Shown: one piece after another, positions 20,329 to 29,415 of the stretch
Position numbering within the stretch: position 1 is the stretch's first letter
How the letters are laid out: each line of letters starts with the position of its first letter
NCBI RefSeq assembly: GCF_001311885.1
Contig: NZ_BBCE01000003.1
Location: forward strand, 62,001-126,000
Direction of reading: 5' to 3'
From: Syntrophomonas palmitatica JCM 14374
GTDB taxonomy: Bacteria; Bacillota; Syntrophomonadia; Syntrophomonadales; Syntrophomonadaceae
DNA length: 64,000 nt
Program-made: the position numbers and the translations under genes
Notes under the pieces: generated by a model
Seen by the model: the letters and a program-made list of their open reading frames with translations, nothing else
What the model was told of the DNA's origin: nothing
Databases searched by the model: none

Positions 20329-21328
20329 ATGCGCAGGAAAAAGTATGGGGGATGGATTCTCTATACTGCGGTAATGCTTCTCATTTGTATATTTTCAGTC
20401 TCTATTACTTCTGCATCAGCAGACAGCAATTACTACGCGGAAGTACAGCAAAAGGCTTTGAACTGCCTGCAAAAGTATCATGGCCAGCAAGAAGCCAGCG
20501 AGATAATGGGATGGAGCGCTATCGCCCTCTGCGGCAATGGACTGGATGTAATGAGTTCAGAGTGGCGGGGTAAAGAGGCTTTGGCGGGTCTTAAGAGAAA
20601 TATTGCCAAAGGTGATCAGGCGGATCTGAATATTACTACCGATGCCGCCCGCCTGATACTGGTTTTAAAAGTCGCGGGACAGGACCCGTCTGCTTTCGCA
20701 GGTCTTAATTTACCGAACACCATAAAAAACGCTCAACTGAAAAGCGGTAAATTTCCTGATGATCTGCGGTATGGAGGAGAATCTCTGGTCAACGCTCATA
20801 TTTGGTCCATTATTGCCCTGCAAGTTGCAGGAAACGCAGGGTGGAACCGTGAGGCTGCCCTGGCCTGGCTGAAATCAGCGCAGAATCCAGATGGCGGTTA
20901 TAATTATCTAAAAGGGGCCAAAGAATCAGATATAGATGTAACCTGCGCGGCCTTAATAGCATTTTCACTCTGCGGGGCGAAAAAAGACCGATGTTTATAT
21001 CAAGAAATCTCTGGACTTTCTGCGTGAGCATCAATGTGCCAGCGGGGGGTTTGCCAGCTGGGGTACCGAAAATTGCGAATCCACAGCTATGGTTATACAG
21101 GCCTTAATAAGTCTGGGGATTGACCCGGGAGGCTCAGAATGGAAGAAAAAAGGCGGGGGCCCGGCAGATGCGTTACTAAAATACCAGCGTCCGGACGGTG
21201 CCTTTTCACACATAAATGGGGGAAAGAGCAACATTATGGCTACCCAGCAGGCTTTGCTGGCCCTGGGGGATTTTATGGACAAAGAGAACGTTTACCAGCG
21301 TTTGATGAAGAAAAAACCGGTCAGGTAA
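20329..21328 (+). CDS. Secreted alpha/alpha-barrel (prenyltransferase/terpenoid-cyclase-like) protein, frame broken near 20985
   Basis: About 332 residues from ATG 20329 after an AAAGGAGAG site. The signal peptide ends near SASA|DS. Repeats of the alpha/alpha toroid type follow: QKALNCLQKYHG, INTTDAARLILVL-like repeats, LAWLKSAQNPDGGYNYL, FLREHQCASGGFASWG and LLKYQRPDGAFSHI. This is the fold of the alpha domain of transcobalamin; no DUF4430 domain is fused here. The frame shifts at an A6 run near 20985, the only break in the window that needs one base removed. It is third in the riboswitch operon and could pair with a DUF4430 domain of the other two products (inference). Confidence 0.8.
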
Positions 21329-21466
21329 TCACCAAATAGGCCCACCCTTAGACGTCTTATACTCATCTTTTATCACGTCCTCCCAATATCCCCAACCGAC
21401 TTTCACAAGTACAGACCCAATTTTACCATAAAGCGGTTGTTGCTGACCTGCGATTGAATGAGACAT
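21329..21466 (-). CDS. Possible 45-residue protein (uncertain)
   Basis: A reading frame starting ATG 21466 (MSHSIAGQQQPLYGK) and ending GGPIW has a natural-looking composition, including GWGYWEDVIKDEYK. Its stop directly abuts the stop of the converging secreted-protein gene. No ribosome binding site is evident, so it may be a gene remnant. I do not recognise it. Confidence 0.3.
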   Translation of the reverse strand: MSHSIAGQQQPLYGKIGSVLVKVGWGYWEDVIKDEYKTSKGGPIW

Positions 21467-21634
21467 GATTTATATAAGCAACAAGATGTTTTCGCGCATA
21501 ATTGACCTTATTCTGCCGATTATTAAGGTAAATATGTAATATACTATGAAAGAATCCGGTTGTTTTAGCTTAATAATAATAGGAAATAATGATTGTGACG
21601 CAAAACCGTAATAGTAGACCCTGGGAGGACTTTT

Positions 21635-23692
21635 ATGAAAAAGTTATTTAACGGGCTGGCTCTGGCGGCAGTGGGCCTGCTGATATTCGTAGTTTCATTT
21701 TTTATTGGAGCCTCGCTTACCGAAACTATGCCTCGGGTTATGCTTTATGCCACCGGGATAAACCAATGGGAATACCAGCCTCGCAGCCAAAGCGTAATTT
21801 ATTATAGTGACGGACAGGTAATGACCCGTCTGGGTTATCAGCGGGTTTACAGTGACAGTTTTCCGGCTTTGATGGAGCAGGCCGTCGTAGCCGTAGAAGA
21901 TAAACGATTTTATGAACACTCCGGTTTGGACGCGCGCGGTATAGGACGCGCCATTATTAAAAACCTGCAGGCAGGCAATAAAGCAGAAGGCGGCAGCACT
22001 ATCACCCAGCAGCTGGCGCGCACGCTGTTTCTCAGCCAGGAGAAAACCTATACCCGTAAAATTAAGGAGGTTTTTCTGGCTACGGCTATTGAGGAAAAGT
22101 ATGGCAAGGATGCTATTCTAAATATGTATATGAATGAAATATATATGGGGCGGGGATGCTCGGGATTACCCTGTGCGGCGCAATCGTATTTTGGCAAGGA
22201 TGTAATCAACTTGAACCAGGCTGAGATATGCATGCTGGTTGGGCTGATTCAGTCTCCTGAATACTATGCTCCGGAACGAAACTATACTGGTATGAAAGAA
22301 CGGCAGGAAACGGTTGTCGATGTGCTGGTGGAACAGGGGATAATAGGGGCTGCTGAAGGCGAAAACATTAAAAAGCAGCCTTTGAATATCAAACCATATG
22401 ATCCTGACACCGATGTACATCCCTATTTTACAATCTATTTACGCAATCAGCTTGAAGAGATGCTGGGGAAAAAAGCATTGTACCAGGCGGGTTTGAAGAT
22501 ATACAGCACGGTCGACAGCCGCATGCAGGAAAGAGCGGAAGCTGCCGTAGCAAACCATGCGCGCTCGCTGGCCAAACAGGGTATAACCGCGCAAGACATG
22601 GCCCTGGTATCGATTGAACCATCCACAGGTGCGATTAGAGCCATGGTGGGAGGCGTAGATTTTTCCAAGAACCAGCTTAATATGGCGGTACTTGCCCGCC
22701 AGCCCGGCAGTGCCATTAAACCCCTCTATTATGCGGCGGCTATAGATAAGGGGATCATTGAAGCCGATACGGAAATTAACAACAAACCCCGCAACTTCGG
22801 AAATTATACCCCCAAAAACCTGAAACCCGCCCCGGCGCAGGTTTCAGTTTGGGAGGCGCTTGTAAACTCGTACAATGTAGCCTCTGTGGAGATCTTGAAC
22901 CTTTTGGGTCTGGATACGGCCGTATCTTATTTGGAGAGTTTCGGCATTACCACCGTTAAGCCGGAGGATAAGCACCTGGCTTTAGCCCTGGGCGGTATGA
23001 GTGAAGGTATATCACCCCTGCAGATGGCGGCAGCGTTCGCGGTCTTTGCTGACGGAGGGTGGTATCACCAGTATTATGCTATCGAAAAGATAGAAGACGC
23101 TTCGGGAAAGAACATTTGGATGAAGAATACCAAAACCTGGCGAGTTTTAAGTGATGATGCCAACCGGGTAATGGATGATATCCTTCAGTCGGTGGTTAAG
23201 TACGGCACCGGGACGGCCGCACGCATAGCTCTGCCCAGCGGAGGCAAAACCGGTACTACTTCTGACAGCCGTGACCTGTGGTACGTGGGCTATACTCGGG
23301 AATTATGCACTGCGGTTTGGGCGGGCAACAGCAGCGGAGCTGTAGTTACAGGATGGTCGACTTATGGGGGGAGCGTTTCCGCTCCGGTTTGGCGCGATTA
23401 CATGAACTCCCTGTTCTATAATTACGTATTTGAGGAAAAACCGGCTCCGGTTGTGGAAGAAACCCCGGCAGAAAACGAAGAAGAAGAAAAAACCGTTCCT
23501 GAAGAAGGGCCGGATCAAACACCAGATACAGACAACGAGGAAAATGCGGCTGTCCCCCCCCTGGAACCCCAGGCTGATGTAAAAAATGAAAATATGTATT
23601 TAACACCGGCGGGCAATATGAGCGGGCCGCACCCCAACCAGGGTTTGGAACCCAAAACGACCCCGGATCAAAAAGGTCCCCAGGGCTTTTAA
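21635..23692 (+). CDS. Class A penicillin-binding protein (PBP1A family)
   Basis: 685 residues. There is an N-terminal membrane anchor (about 5-30), a glycosyltransferase-51 domain (about 60-230) with catalytic EDKRFYEH and GGSTITQQL, and a transpeptidase domain (about 320-600). The latter has the active-site serine motif SAIK within QPGSAIKP, SYN in NSYNVAS, and KTG in KTGTTSDS. The tail is rich in Pro and Glu and should be outside the cell. It polymerises and crosslinks peptidoglycan. The start ATG 21635 has GGGAGGAC upstream. It is monocistronic; the 170 bases upstream are AT-rich. Confidence 0.95.
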   Translation: MKKLFNGLALAAVGLLIFVVSFFIGASLTETMPRVMLYATGINQWEYQPRSQSVIYYSDGQVMTRLGYQRVYSDSFPALMEQAVVAVEDKRFYEHSGLDARGIGRAIIKNLQAGNKAEGGSTITQQLARTLFLSQEKTYTRKIKEVFLATAIEEKYGKDAILNMYMNEIYMGRGCSGLPCAAQSYFGKDVINLNQAEICMLVGLIQSPEYYAPERNYTGMKERQETVVDVLVEQGIIGAAEGENIKKQPLNIKPYDPDTDVHPYFTIYLRNQLEEMLGKKALYQAGLKIYSTVDSRMQERAEAAVANHARSLAKQGITAQDMALVSIEPSTGAIRAMVGGVDFSKNQLNMAVLARQPGSAIKPLYYAAAIDKGIIEADTEINNKPRNFGNYTPKNLKPAPAQVSVWEALVNSYNVASVEILNLLGLDTAVSYLESFGITTVKPEDKHLALALGGMSEGISPLQMAAAFAVFADGGWYHQYYAIEKIEDASGKNIWMKNTKTWRVLSDDANRVMDDILQSVVKYGTGTAARIALPSGGKTGTTSDSRDLWYVGYTRELCTAVWAGNSSGAVVTGWSTYGGSVSAPVWRDYMNSLFYNYVFEEKPAPVVEETPAENEEEEKTVPEEGPDQTPDTDNEENAAVPPLEPQADVKNENMYLTPAGNMSGPHPNQGLEPKTTPDQKGPQGF

Positions 23693-23759
23693 ATAATACA
23701 TGCCAAATAAATCGTGATGATTAAAAAGAAATTTACGCCCTTAACTTACTGGGTTAAAC

Positions 23760-24671
23760 TTGAGAAAAACATTACTTGAGGAGTTGAACCAGGTGAGATA
23801 TGAGGGCAATATTTTTCGTCCTTTCAGTGAAGCTAAAAGCTATCTTTTACAGGTTACCATAGGTTGTTCCCATAATGGCTGCACGTTTTGCGGCATGTAT
23901 AAAGATAAAAAATACCGGGTGCGCAGCCTGGAAGAGATAAAAACTGATATTACGATGGCCAAAAAGTATTATGGTGATCTGGAAAAGGTTTTTCTCTGTG
24001 ATGGGGACGCCATCGCAATAGATACCGACATCTTACTCGAAATCCTGGCCTTGCTTTACGGCGCCTTTCCTTCATTAAGGCATGTGGGCAGCTATGTGGG
24101 TCCAAAAAGCACCTTGAGTAAAAGCATGTCTGAATTAGGAGCCCTGCGCGCGGCGGGATTAACCAAGGCCTATCTGGGCGTGGAAACCGGAGATGACCGG
24201 CTGCTGCATGAGGTTAATAAAGGGGTTGGATATGAGGAGATGCTGCAGGCCGGGCAAAACCTGGTCAATGTGGGCATAAACCTTTCCGCCATGGTTTTGC
24301 TGGGTCTGGCCGGAAAAGGGGAGCGATCATATGAGCATGCCCTGGCTACGGCTCATATTATTAATGAAATGAAACCTCAGTATCTGGCTGCACTTACCGT
24401 GACTCCCGTACCTGGTACCGCTCTTTATAGAAAAGTTAAGCATGGCGAGTTCGAAATCTTAGATGCATTTGAAACCCTGGAAGAGATGAAGTGGATTTTT
24501 GAAAATATAACCATAGATAATCTAAAATTTGTAGGTTCTCATGCCTCCAATTACCTGCCGGTAACCGGCACCCTGCAAAAAGACCGGGAAAAGATGCTGG
24601 CCGCGGTAGAAGAGGTTTTAGCGAGCCGAGACCGCCGTTATTTGAGAAGTGAACAGATGCGAGGGTTATAA
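23760..24671 (+). CDS. Radical SAM protein
   Basis: 303 residues, full length. The cluster motif is CSHNGCTFC with MYK after it, where the last three cysteines bind the [4Fe-4S] cluster that cleaves S-adenosylmethionine. This spacing (Cx4Cx2C) is typical of an uncharacterised radical SAM group related to coproporphyrinogen III oxidase-like and COG1032 enzymes. Substrate unknown. The start is uncertain: TTG 23760 has no clear ribosome binding site, and a GTG after GAGG about 36 bases on is an alternative. It is a single gene closed by a hairpin at 24693. Confidence 0.85.
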   Translation: MRKTLLEELNQVRYEGNIFRPFSEAKSYLLQVTIGCSHNGCTFCGMYKDKKYRVRSLEEIKTDITMAKKYYGDLEKVFLCDGDAIAIDTDILLEILALLYGAFPSLRHVGSYVGPKSTLSKSMSELGALRAAGLTKAYLGVETGDDRLLHEVNKGVGYEEMLQAGQNLVNVGINLSAMVLLGLAGKGERSYEHALATAHIINEMKPQYLAALTVTPVPGTALYRKVKHGEFEILDAFETLEEMKWIFENITIDNLKFVGSHASNYLPVTGTLQKDREKMLAAVEEVLASRDRRYLRSEQMRGL

Positions 24672-24692
24672 ACATACTATTTCTGTTAAATA

Positions 24693-24728
24693 AAAAACAC
24701 CATACCTCAAGCGGCATGGTGTTTAGTG
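24693..24728. terminator. Bidirectional terminator
   Basis: The stem AAACACCAT/ATGGTGTTT has an A run before and a T run within it. It serves the radical SAM gene and probably the convergent small gene 24738-24854. Confidence 0.8.
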
Positions 24729-24737
24729 AAGCGGTTT

Positions 24738-24854
24738 TTATAATTTATCCCACCAGTGGAAGCCGTTAAAAACAAATACACCTATAATAGCGGCCACCAG
24801 CGCTACACCCAAACAGATGATTAGAATCAGAATAAAAACGGTTCCTGTATCCAT
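24738..24854 (-). CDS. 38-residue single-span membrane protein
   Basis: ATG 24854 lies 4 bases after AGGTGA. The peptide MDTGTVFILILIICLGVALV continues to a hydrophobic span of about 25 residues and ends NGFHWWDKL. Good start signal, plausible membrane helix and a terminator right after the stop support a real small gene. The function is not known. Confidence 0.6.
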   Translation of the reverse strand: MDTGTVFILILIICLGVALVAAIIGVFVFNGFHWWDKL

Positions 24855-25303
24855 ACTATCACCTCAAAATATCCCCTAACTAATAATATCATATTTATAT
24901 AGCAAGGGTAATATTTTTTGCTGCAGTTTACTCGGCTGATAAATACTGTTATATATTTTATACCTAAAGGATATTTTATATTACATTTTAATGGCCTTCA
25001 TTTAACGTTAAGATTAACGCTTTTTCAAGCCATGAAGGCAAGGCGAGCTTAAAGCGTTATGATTAAAAACCATATATACGGTTAAATTCCTATAGTTGAT
25101 ATACGGCGGAATCAAGCGTTATCTTTGCCTTAAGTCCAGCTGCATTTTGCCTTGTATAATAAATAAAGCGCATGCAGCGAAAGTTGTTATTAAATTTAAA
25201 AGAGGAAAATCCCAGGGACTTGTAGAATAGAATTAAGCATAAAGGTCAATAAACATGGATGCACGGGACCTTATCGCAGTGCAGAAGAGAGGGGGATGAT
25301 TTC
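24855..25303. other. AT-rich intergenic region
   Basis: No gene is seen. A TATAAT at 25155-25160 may be the -10 box for the PPDK regulator, with no clear -35 box. The heptamer AGCGTTA occurs several times, with AACGCTTTTT and AAAGCGTT as an imperfect inverted pair around 25017-25060. Confidence 0.3.
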
Positions 25304-26131
25304 ATGACAGAAAAGCTGCACATTTTCGCAGTATCGGATTCAGTAGGTGAGACCGCTGAGAAGATTGCGGTTGCATCAGTATTGCAATTTAGGGTAGAAC
25401 GTAGCATCACCAGGTTTTCCCGGGTAACCAAGGAGGAACAGGTTAGGAAAATAATAGATCAGGCTATCGAAGAGGACGCTATCGTAATTTACACTATCGT
25501 AAAACCGGAGCTGTGTACTCTCCTCGATCAACTGGCCCGCGAAAATAATGTTATGGCTATTAATGTGATGCAGCCGCTTTTTGCGGCCATCGAAACCAAG
25601 ACTGGCTTGCACCCTGAAAACATCGCTGGCTTGACTCATCAATTGGACGACCAGTATTTCAATCGCATGAAAGCTATCGAGTTCACTATAGAACACGACA
25701 ATGGTCAAAACCTGGACACGATTCATGAAGCTGATCTAATTATATTGGGACTGCCCAGTACTTCCAAAACGCCGCTTTCTATGCATTTAGCCAACCTGGG
25801 TATTAAGGTGGCCAATTATCCCATAAATATTGATACCGAAATCCCACAAGAGATATTGGATCTTAAAGAAAAGGTTTCCATGGTGGGGCTGACTATTGAC
25901 ATGGAGACACTTTTAGAACTGCGTAAGGAAAGGTATCGCAGCTTCGATCTGCCGAAAAATATCAGCAGCCTGGACGAGATGGTGGCGGAAGAACTGGATA
26001 ACGCCTATCGTATTTATGCCCGCTTAAAATGTCTGGTCATTGATGTGACCCTGGATGGTATTGAAGAGGTGGGCAACACGATTACCCACAAGTTTAATCT
26101 TCCTTTAAGGGTTACTCACCATCGCTTCTAA
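25304..26131 (+). CDS. Pyruvate, phosphate dikinase regulatory protein (DUF299 kinase/pyrophosphorylase)
   Basis: 275 residues, the usual size. It starts MTEKLHIFAVSDSVGETAEK, holds the P-loop-like GLPSTSKTPLS (about residues 150-160) and ends RVTHHRF. The family phosphorylates a PPDK threonine with ADP and reverses this with phosphate, so it switches between gluconeogenic and glycolytic pyruvate/PEP flow. ATG 25304 follows AGAGAGGGGG. No ppdK is in the window. A strong terminator follows. Confidence 0.9.
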   Translation: MTEKLHIFAVSDSVGETAEKIAVASVLQFRVERSITRFSRVTKEEQVRKIIDQAIEEDAIVIYTIVKPELCTLLDQLARENNVMAINVMQPLFAAIETKTGLHPENIAGLTHQLDDQYFNRMKAIEFTIEHDNGQNLDTIHEADLIILGLPSTSKTPLSMHLANLGIKVANYPINIDTEIPQEILDLKEKVSMVGLTIDMETLLELRKERYRSFDLPKNISSLDEMVAEELDNAYRIYARLKCLVIDVTLDGIEEVGNTITHKFNLPLRVTHHRF

Positions 26132-26144
26132 CCAAATTGGTTTT

Positions 26145-26172
26145 AAAGGGGAGGCTAAGCCTCCCCTTTATT
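26145..26172 (+). terminator. Rho-independent terminator
   Basis: AAAGGGGAGGC and GCCTCCCCTTT pair around a TAA loop, followed by ATTTAT. It lies 14 bases after the PPDK regulator. Confidence 0.9.
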
Positions 26173-26264
26173 TATGAGATAAGAACCTTGGGCGGATTAA
26201 ATGTGACGATTGCAAGCGAGCGCAGCCATCGATTTTTGAGGAAAAAACCAGGAGGTAAAACCTG

Positions 26265-26552
26265 ATGGCCTACACTTACATACTGCTCTGCGGTGATGGA
26301 ACATATTATACCGGCGCCACCCTGGATTGGGAACGCAGACTGAAAGAACACCAGCAGGGCAAAGCTGCCCGGTATACCAGAGCCCGTCTCCCGGTGCAGA
26401 TCATATATCTTGAAGAATGGCCCACCTTAAGCGAAGCCATGAAAAGAGAAAGTGAAATAAAAAAATTAAAACGGCCGCAAAAAGAAGAAATCATAGCTTC
26501 CTCTATTAAAGCAGCGCCAGGTTCTTACATAAAGAGAGCTGATTCAGGGTAA
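26265..26552 (+). CDS. GIY-YIG nuclease-fold protein (UPF0213/YhbQ type)
   Basis: 95 residues. The N terminus TYILLCGDGTYYTGAT holds the degenerate GIY..YIG pair, followed by the conserved RRLKEHQQG and AMKRESEIKKL. Members of this small family have a single GIY-YIG domain and are suspected DNA repair nucleases; activity is not proven for most. ATG 26265 follows a CAGGAGGT site. A remnant of the dispersed repeat lies just upstream (about 26200-26240). Confidence 0.88.
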   Translation: MAYTYILLCGDGTYYTGATLDWERRLKEHQQGKAARYTRARLPVQIIYLEEWPTLSEAMKRESEIKKLKRPQKEEIIASSIKAAPGSYIKRADSG

Positions 26553-26589
26553 GAATAAGGCAACAACATTTTAATAAGGAGGAAAGAAC

Positions 26590-26865
26590 GTGGACAATCG
26601 CAAAGGCAGCATAGTTAGCAAAAGTGATTTTCTCAAAGGCGGGCTTTACAGCAAGGAGCAATATGAAGGTGTTTTAGCCAGCGCCGACCCCCGCACCGGT
26701 GATTATAACATCGGGGTGCAGCTGAGTGAAAATGAAGTCTTGATAGTTGACCATGCTGATTCCAGCCAGGTTAGAGATAGGCTTCAAATCTGGCATGCAC
26801 AGGCGGCAGATATTCAAAGACAACATGGAGTAAAACATGACTCGGGGAATTACAGCCGAAGCTAG
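26590..26865 (+). CDS. Hypothetical protein, 91 residues
   Basis: It starts at GTG 26590 after a clear AAGGAGGAAAG site, so it is probably real. The sequence is hydrophilic and mixed, with GGLYSKEQYEGVL, VQLSENEVLIVDH and IWHAQAADIQRQHG. No signal peptide, membrane span or known motif is seen. It lies 37 bases after the GIY-YIG gene and may be co-transcribed with it. Confidence 0.6.
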   Translation: MDNRKGSIVSKSDFLKGGLYSKEQYEGVLASADPRTGDYNIGVQLSENEVLIVDHADSSQVRDRLQIWHAQAADIQRQHGVKHDSGNYSRS

Positions 26866-26968
26866 AGGTAATAAGTAAAACAAAATACAATGTTATAAAC
26901 AAGCATATTTTAAAGATATAATCCCTTCCCAGCCGCAATATTTATATAACGGGGGAGGGATTAACTTT

Positions 26969-27601
26969 ATGGATCTGAAACAACATTTACAATACCCGTT
27001 TCAAGACCATAACTGGGTGCAAAAAATGCTTATAGGATCATTGATATGTTTGATACCGGGTATGAACCTGCTGGTTTTAGGATATGGGATAGCGTGCCTG
27101 CGTAGTGGAATGCGGGGATGGAATTCACTTCCCGATTGGCATGACTGGCGGGATTATCTCTTCGAAGGTTTATCCGCATTTGCTATTCTTCTGATTTACA
27201 TGCTGGTTCCGATCGGTCTTGGCATAGCCCTGGGCGTTATCCCCGTTTTAGGCACTATTCTGACGGCTATAATTGCCCTGATAGTGGGATTAATAGCGCC
27301 CTTATCCCTGGCCGCATATGCCGCGCATCATGAAGCCGCGGATGCCTTTCGCATAAACGAACTGCTCAAGCAGCTGGGCCGGATAATAGAATCTTATCTG
27401 GTAGTTTATGTTTGTGAGATACTGGCCCTGTCAATCGGCCTGGCCATTATTTTAGCCCTTCCATATCTCGCTTTCATTGGCGCCTTTCTGATTTTTTATT
27501 CCACCCTGGTTTTTTTAATATTCTGGGCCACATTTTGCGGTAGCAAATGCTCTATAACCAGCCTGAATATTTTCCCCGCCGAGAATGGAAGCTATAAATA
27601 A
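26969..27601 (+). CDS. DUF4013-type membrane protein
   Basis: 210 residues, mostly hydrophobic, with about five membrane spans. The opening QYPFQDHNWVQKMLIGSL and LRSGMRGWNSLPDWHDW are typical of the DUF4013 family, whose function is unknown. The ATG lies after a GGGGGAGGG site. It ends one base before a possible upstream start of the Ku gene, so it may be co-transcribed with the repair genes. Confidence 0.75.
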   Translation: MDLKQHLQYPFQDHNWVQKMLIGSLICLIPGMNLLVLGYGIACLRSGMRGWNSLPDWHDWRDYLFEGLSAFAILLIYMLVPIGLGIALGVIPVLGTILTAIIALIVGLIAPLSLAAYAAHHEAADAFRINELLKQLGRIIESYLVVYVCEILALSIGLAIILALPYLAFIGAFLIFYSTLVFLIFWATFCGSKCSITSLNIFPAENGSYK

Positions 27602-27622
27602 ATGCGGAAAGGGGAAAAGCTT

Positions 27623-28464
27623 ATGAAAACCCTGTGGAAAGGCGCGGTAAGTTTCGGGCTGGTTAATATACCGGTCAGCATGTACGTGGCTGCAGAAAAT
27701 AAGGATTTAAAATTTCACTACCTGCACCGGGAATGTATGAACCCTATTAATTATCATAAGTTTTGCAGCAACTGCCAGCGCGAAGTCAAAAACGAAGAAA
27801 TCGTGCGCGGGTACGAATATCAAAAAGGCAGTTATGTAGTGATCGACGATGAGGATTTGGCCCGCATCCCCGCAGAAAATACCAAAACCATAGACATCCT
27901 CGATTTTGTGGATTTGGCTCAGGTTGATCCGGTTTACTTTGACAAATCATACTATCTTGAACGGCGCCGGGGGGTGAAAAAGCCTATGCTCTCATTGTAG
28001 AGGCTATGCGGCAGACCGGAAAAATTGCCATTGCCCGGGTTATGATTCGCAGCCGCCAGTCGCTGGCGGCACTCAGAGTAAAAGAACGCCGCCTGCTCAT
28101 GGAAACCATATTTTATCCGGATGAAATACGCTCTCCCGCCGGGCTTAATGCCGGACTGGCCCCGGAAAAGCTGCATGAGAATGAAATCAAGATGGCGGTG
28201 AGCCTGATCCAAAACCTTTCCGTTGATTTTGACCCCTCGCGTTATGAAGATGAATATCGCAAAGCTTTATGGGAATTGATCGAGGCCAAGGTCAGCGGTC
28301 AGGAACTGGTTTCGCCGGTTAGAGCCGAAGAGCCGGGCAAAGTAGTGGATTTAATGGAAGCCTTGAGGGCCAGCGTGCAATTAGCCGAAGAAAACCGGGC
28401 CGGAAAAGGACCAGAAAGCAAGAAAGGCGCGCGGCGTAAAAAGGCCAAGGCCGGGGTGGGTTGA
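27623..28464 (+). CDS. ku: Ku-family DNA end-binding protein (frame broken near 27972)
   Basis: About 280 residues after adding one base to a G6 run near 27972. It starts MKTLWKGAVSFGLVNIPV, typical of bacterial Ku, and holds a CxxC pair (FCSNCQ). The second frame restores GEKAYALIVEAM and IFYPDEIR and ends with a lysine-rich tail. Ku homodimers bind double-strand ends and recruit the LigD activities encoded next. Its stop overlaps the next start (TGATG). Confidence 0.88.
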
Positions 28465-29402
28465 TGATATCAGCATCAGAGAAGCTGCTCCAGGTAATGG
28501 AACCGGTTAGTCATCCTGCGGCATTTGACAATGCGGATTTCCTCTATCAGTTTAAATGGGATGGCGTGCGTATGCTGGCGGTTTTAGAAGGGGATAGCGT
28601 TAAACTGATTAACAAACGCGGGCATGAACGTACTCTGCAATACCCGGAACTGCAGAAACTGCCGCAGCTGGTAAAAGCCAGGCAGGCAATATTGGATGGT
28701 GAAATTGTGGTTCTTAAAGGAGGACGCCCCAGTTTCCCGACCGTGATGCGCCGTGACCAGGCCAGTCAGGCTAAAACCATAGAACATCTGCAGTATATGT
28801 TGCCTGTAAATTACATGGTTTTCGACCTTCTAAGCATAGACAATGAATTGCTGCTGGACAGACCTTTGGAATACCGCCAGGAAAAATTGCGGCAAAAAGT
28901 AACGAATCAGGATTTTTTGCAGCTCGTAGAAGATTTTCCACAGGGTGTAGCCTTATTTAACAGCGTTTGCGCCATGGGGCTGGAAGGGATTGTGGCCAAA
29001 CACAGGCAAAGCCGCTACATAGCCGGGAAAAAGCACCGGGACTGGCTGAAAATCAAATGCCGGCTTAAACAGAATTGCCTTATTGGAGGCTATACCCTGC
29101 GCGGCCAGGTGGTGAATGCACTCCTGCTCGGGGTTTACCAGGATGACCGGTTCATTTTTGTCGGCAGGGCCGGCAGCGGTTTGAACTCTGAACAACAGGA
29201 AATATTAAGTTCAGGGCTTCCTCCCCTGCGCTGCGATAAATCACCTTTTGACAACCTTACCCGCCCTCCTGCCGGCGGCTATTTCGTTGAACCTCGCTTG
29301 GGGGCAAGGATAGAGTTTCAGGAATGGACCGAGGAAATGAGTCTAAGGTCGCCGGTAATTAAAGAATTTGCAGTTCTTACTCCCGCAGAATGCACTATCT
29401 AG
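28464..29402 (+). CDS. ATP-dependent DNA ligase, LigD ligase-domain type
   Basis: 312 residues. The nucleotidyl-acceptor lysine lies in QFKWDGVR (motif I), with GLEGIVAK (motif IV) and DWLKIKC (motif V), then an OB-fold with FVGRAGSG. It seals broken DNA ends in non-homologous end joining. There is no fused polymerase or 3'-phosphoesterase domain. ATG 28464 overlaps the Ku stop, so translation is coupled. The polymerase follows 13 bases later. Confidence 0.92.
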   Translation: MISASEKLLQVMEPVSHPAAFDNADFLYQFKWDGVRMLAVLEGDSVKLINKRGHERTLQYPELQKLPQLVKARQAILDGEIVVLKGGRPSFPTVMRRDQASQAKTIEHLQYMLPVNYMVFDLLSIDNELLLDRPLEYRQEKLRQKVTNQDFLQLVEDFPQGVALFNSVCAMGLEGIVAKHRQSRYIAGKKHRDWLKIKCRLKQNCLIGGYTLRGQVVNALLLGVYQDDRFIFVGRAGSGLNSEQQEILSSGLPPLRCDKSPFDNLTRPPAGGYFVEPRLGARIEFQEWTEEMSLRSPVIKEFAVLTPAECTI

Positions 29403-29415
29403 GAGGAAAAATATT

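Noticed and set aside
19802-20329. 175-codon minus-strand frame
   Set aside because: It lies antisense to the DUF4430 lipoprotein, whose lipobox and domain are clear.
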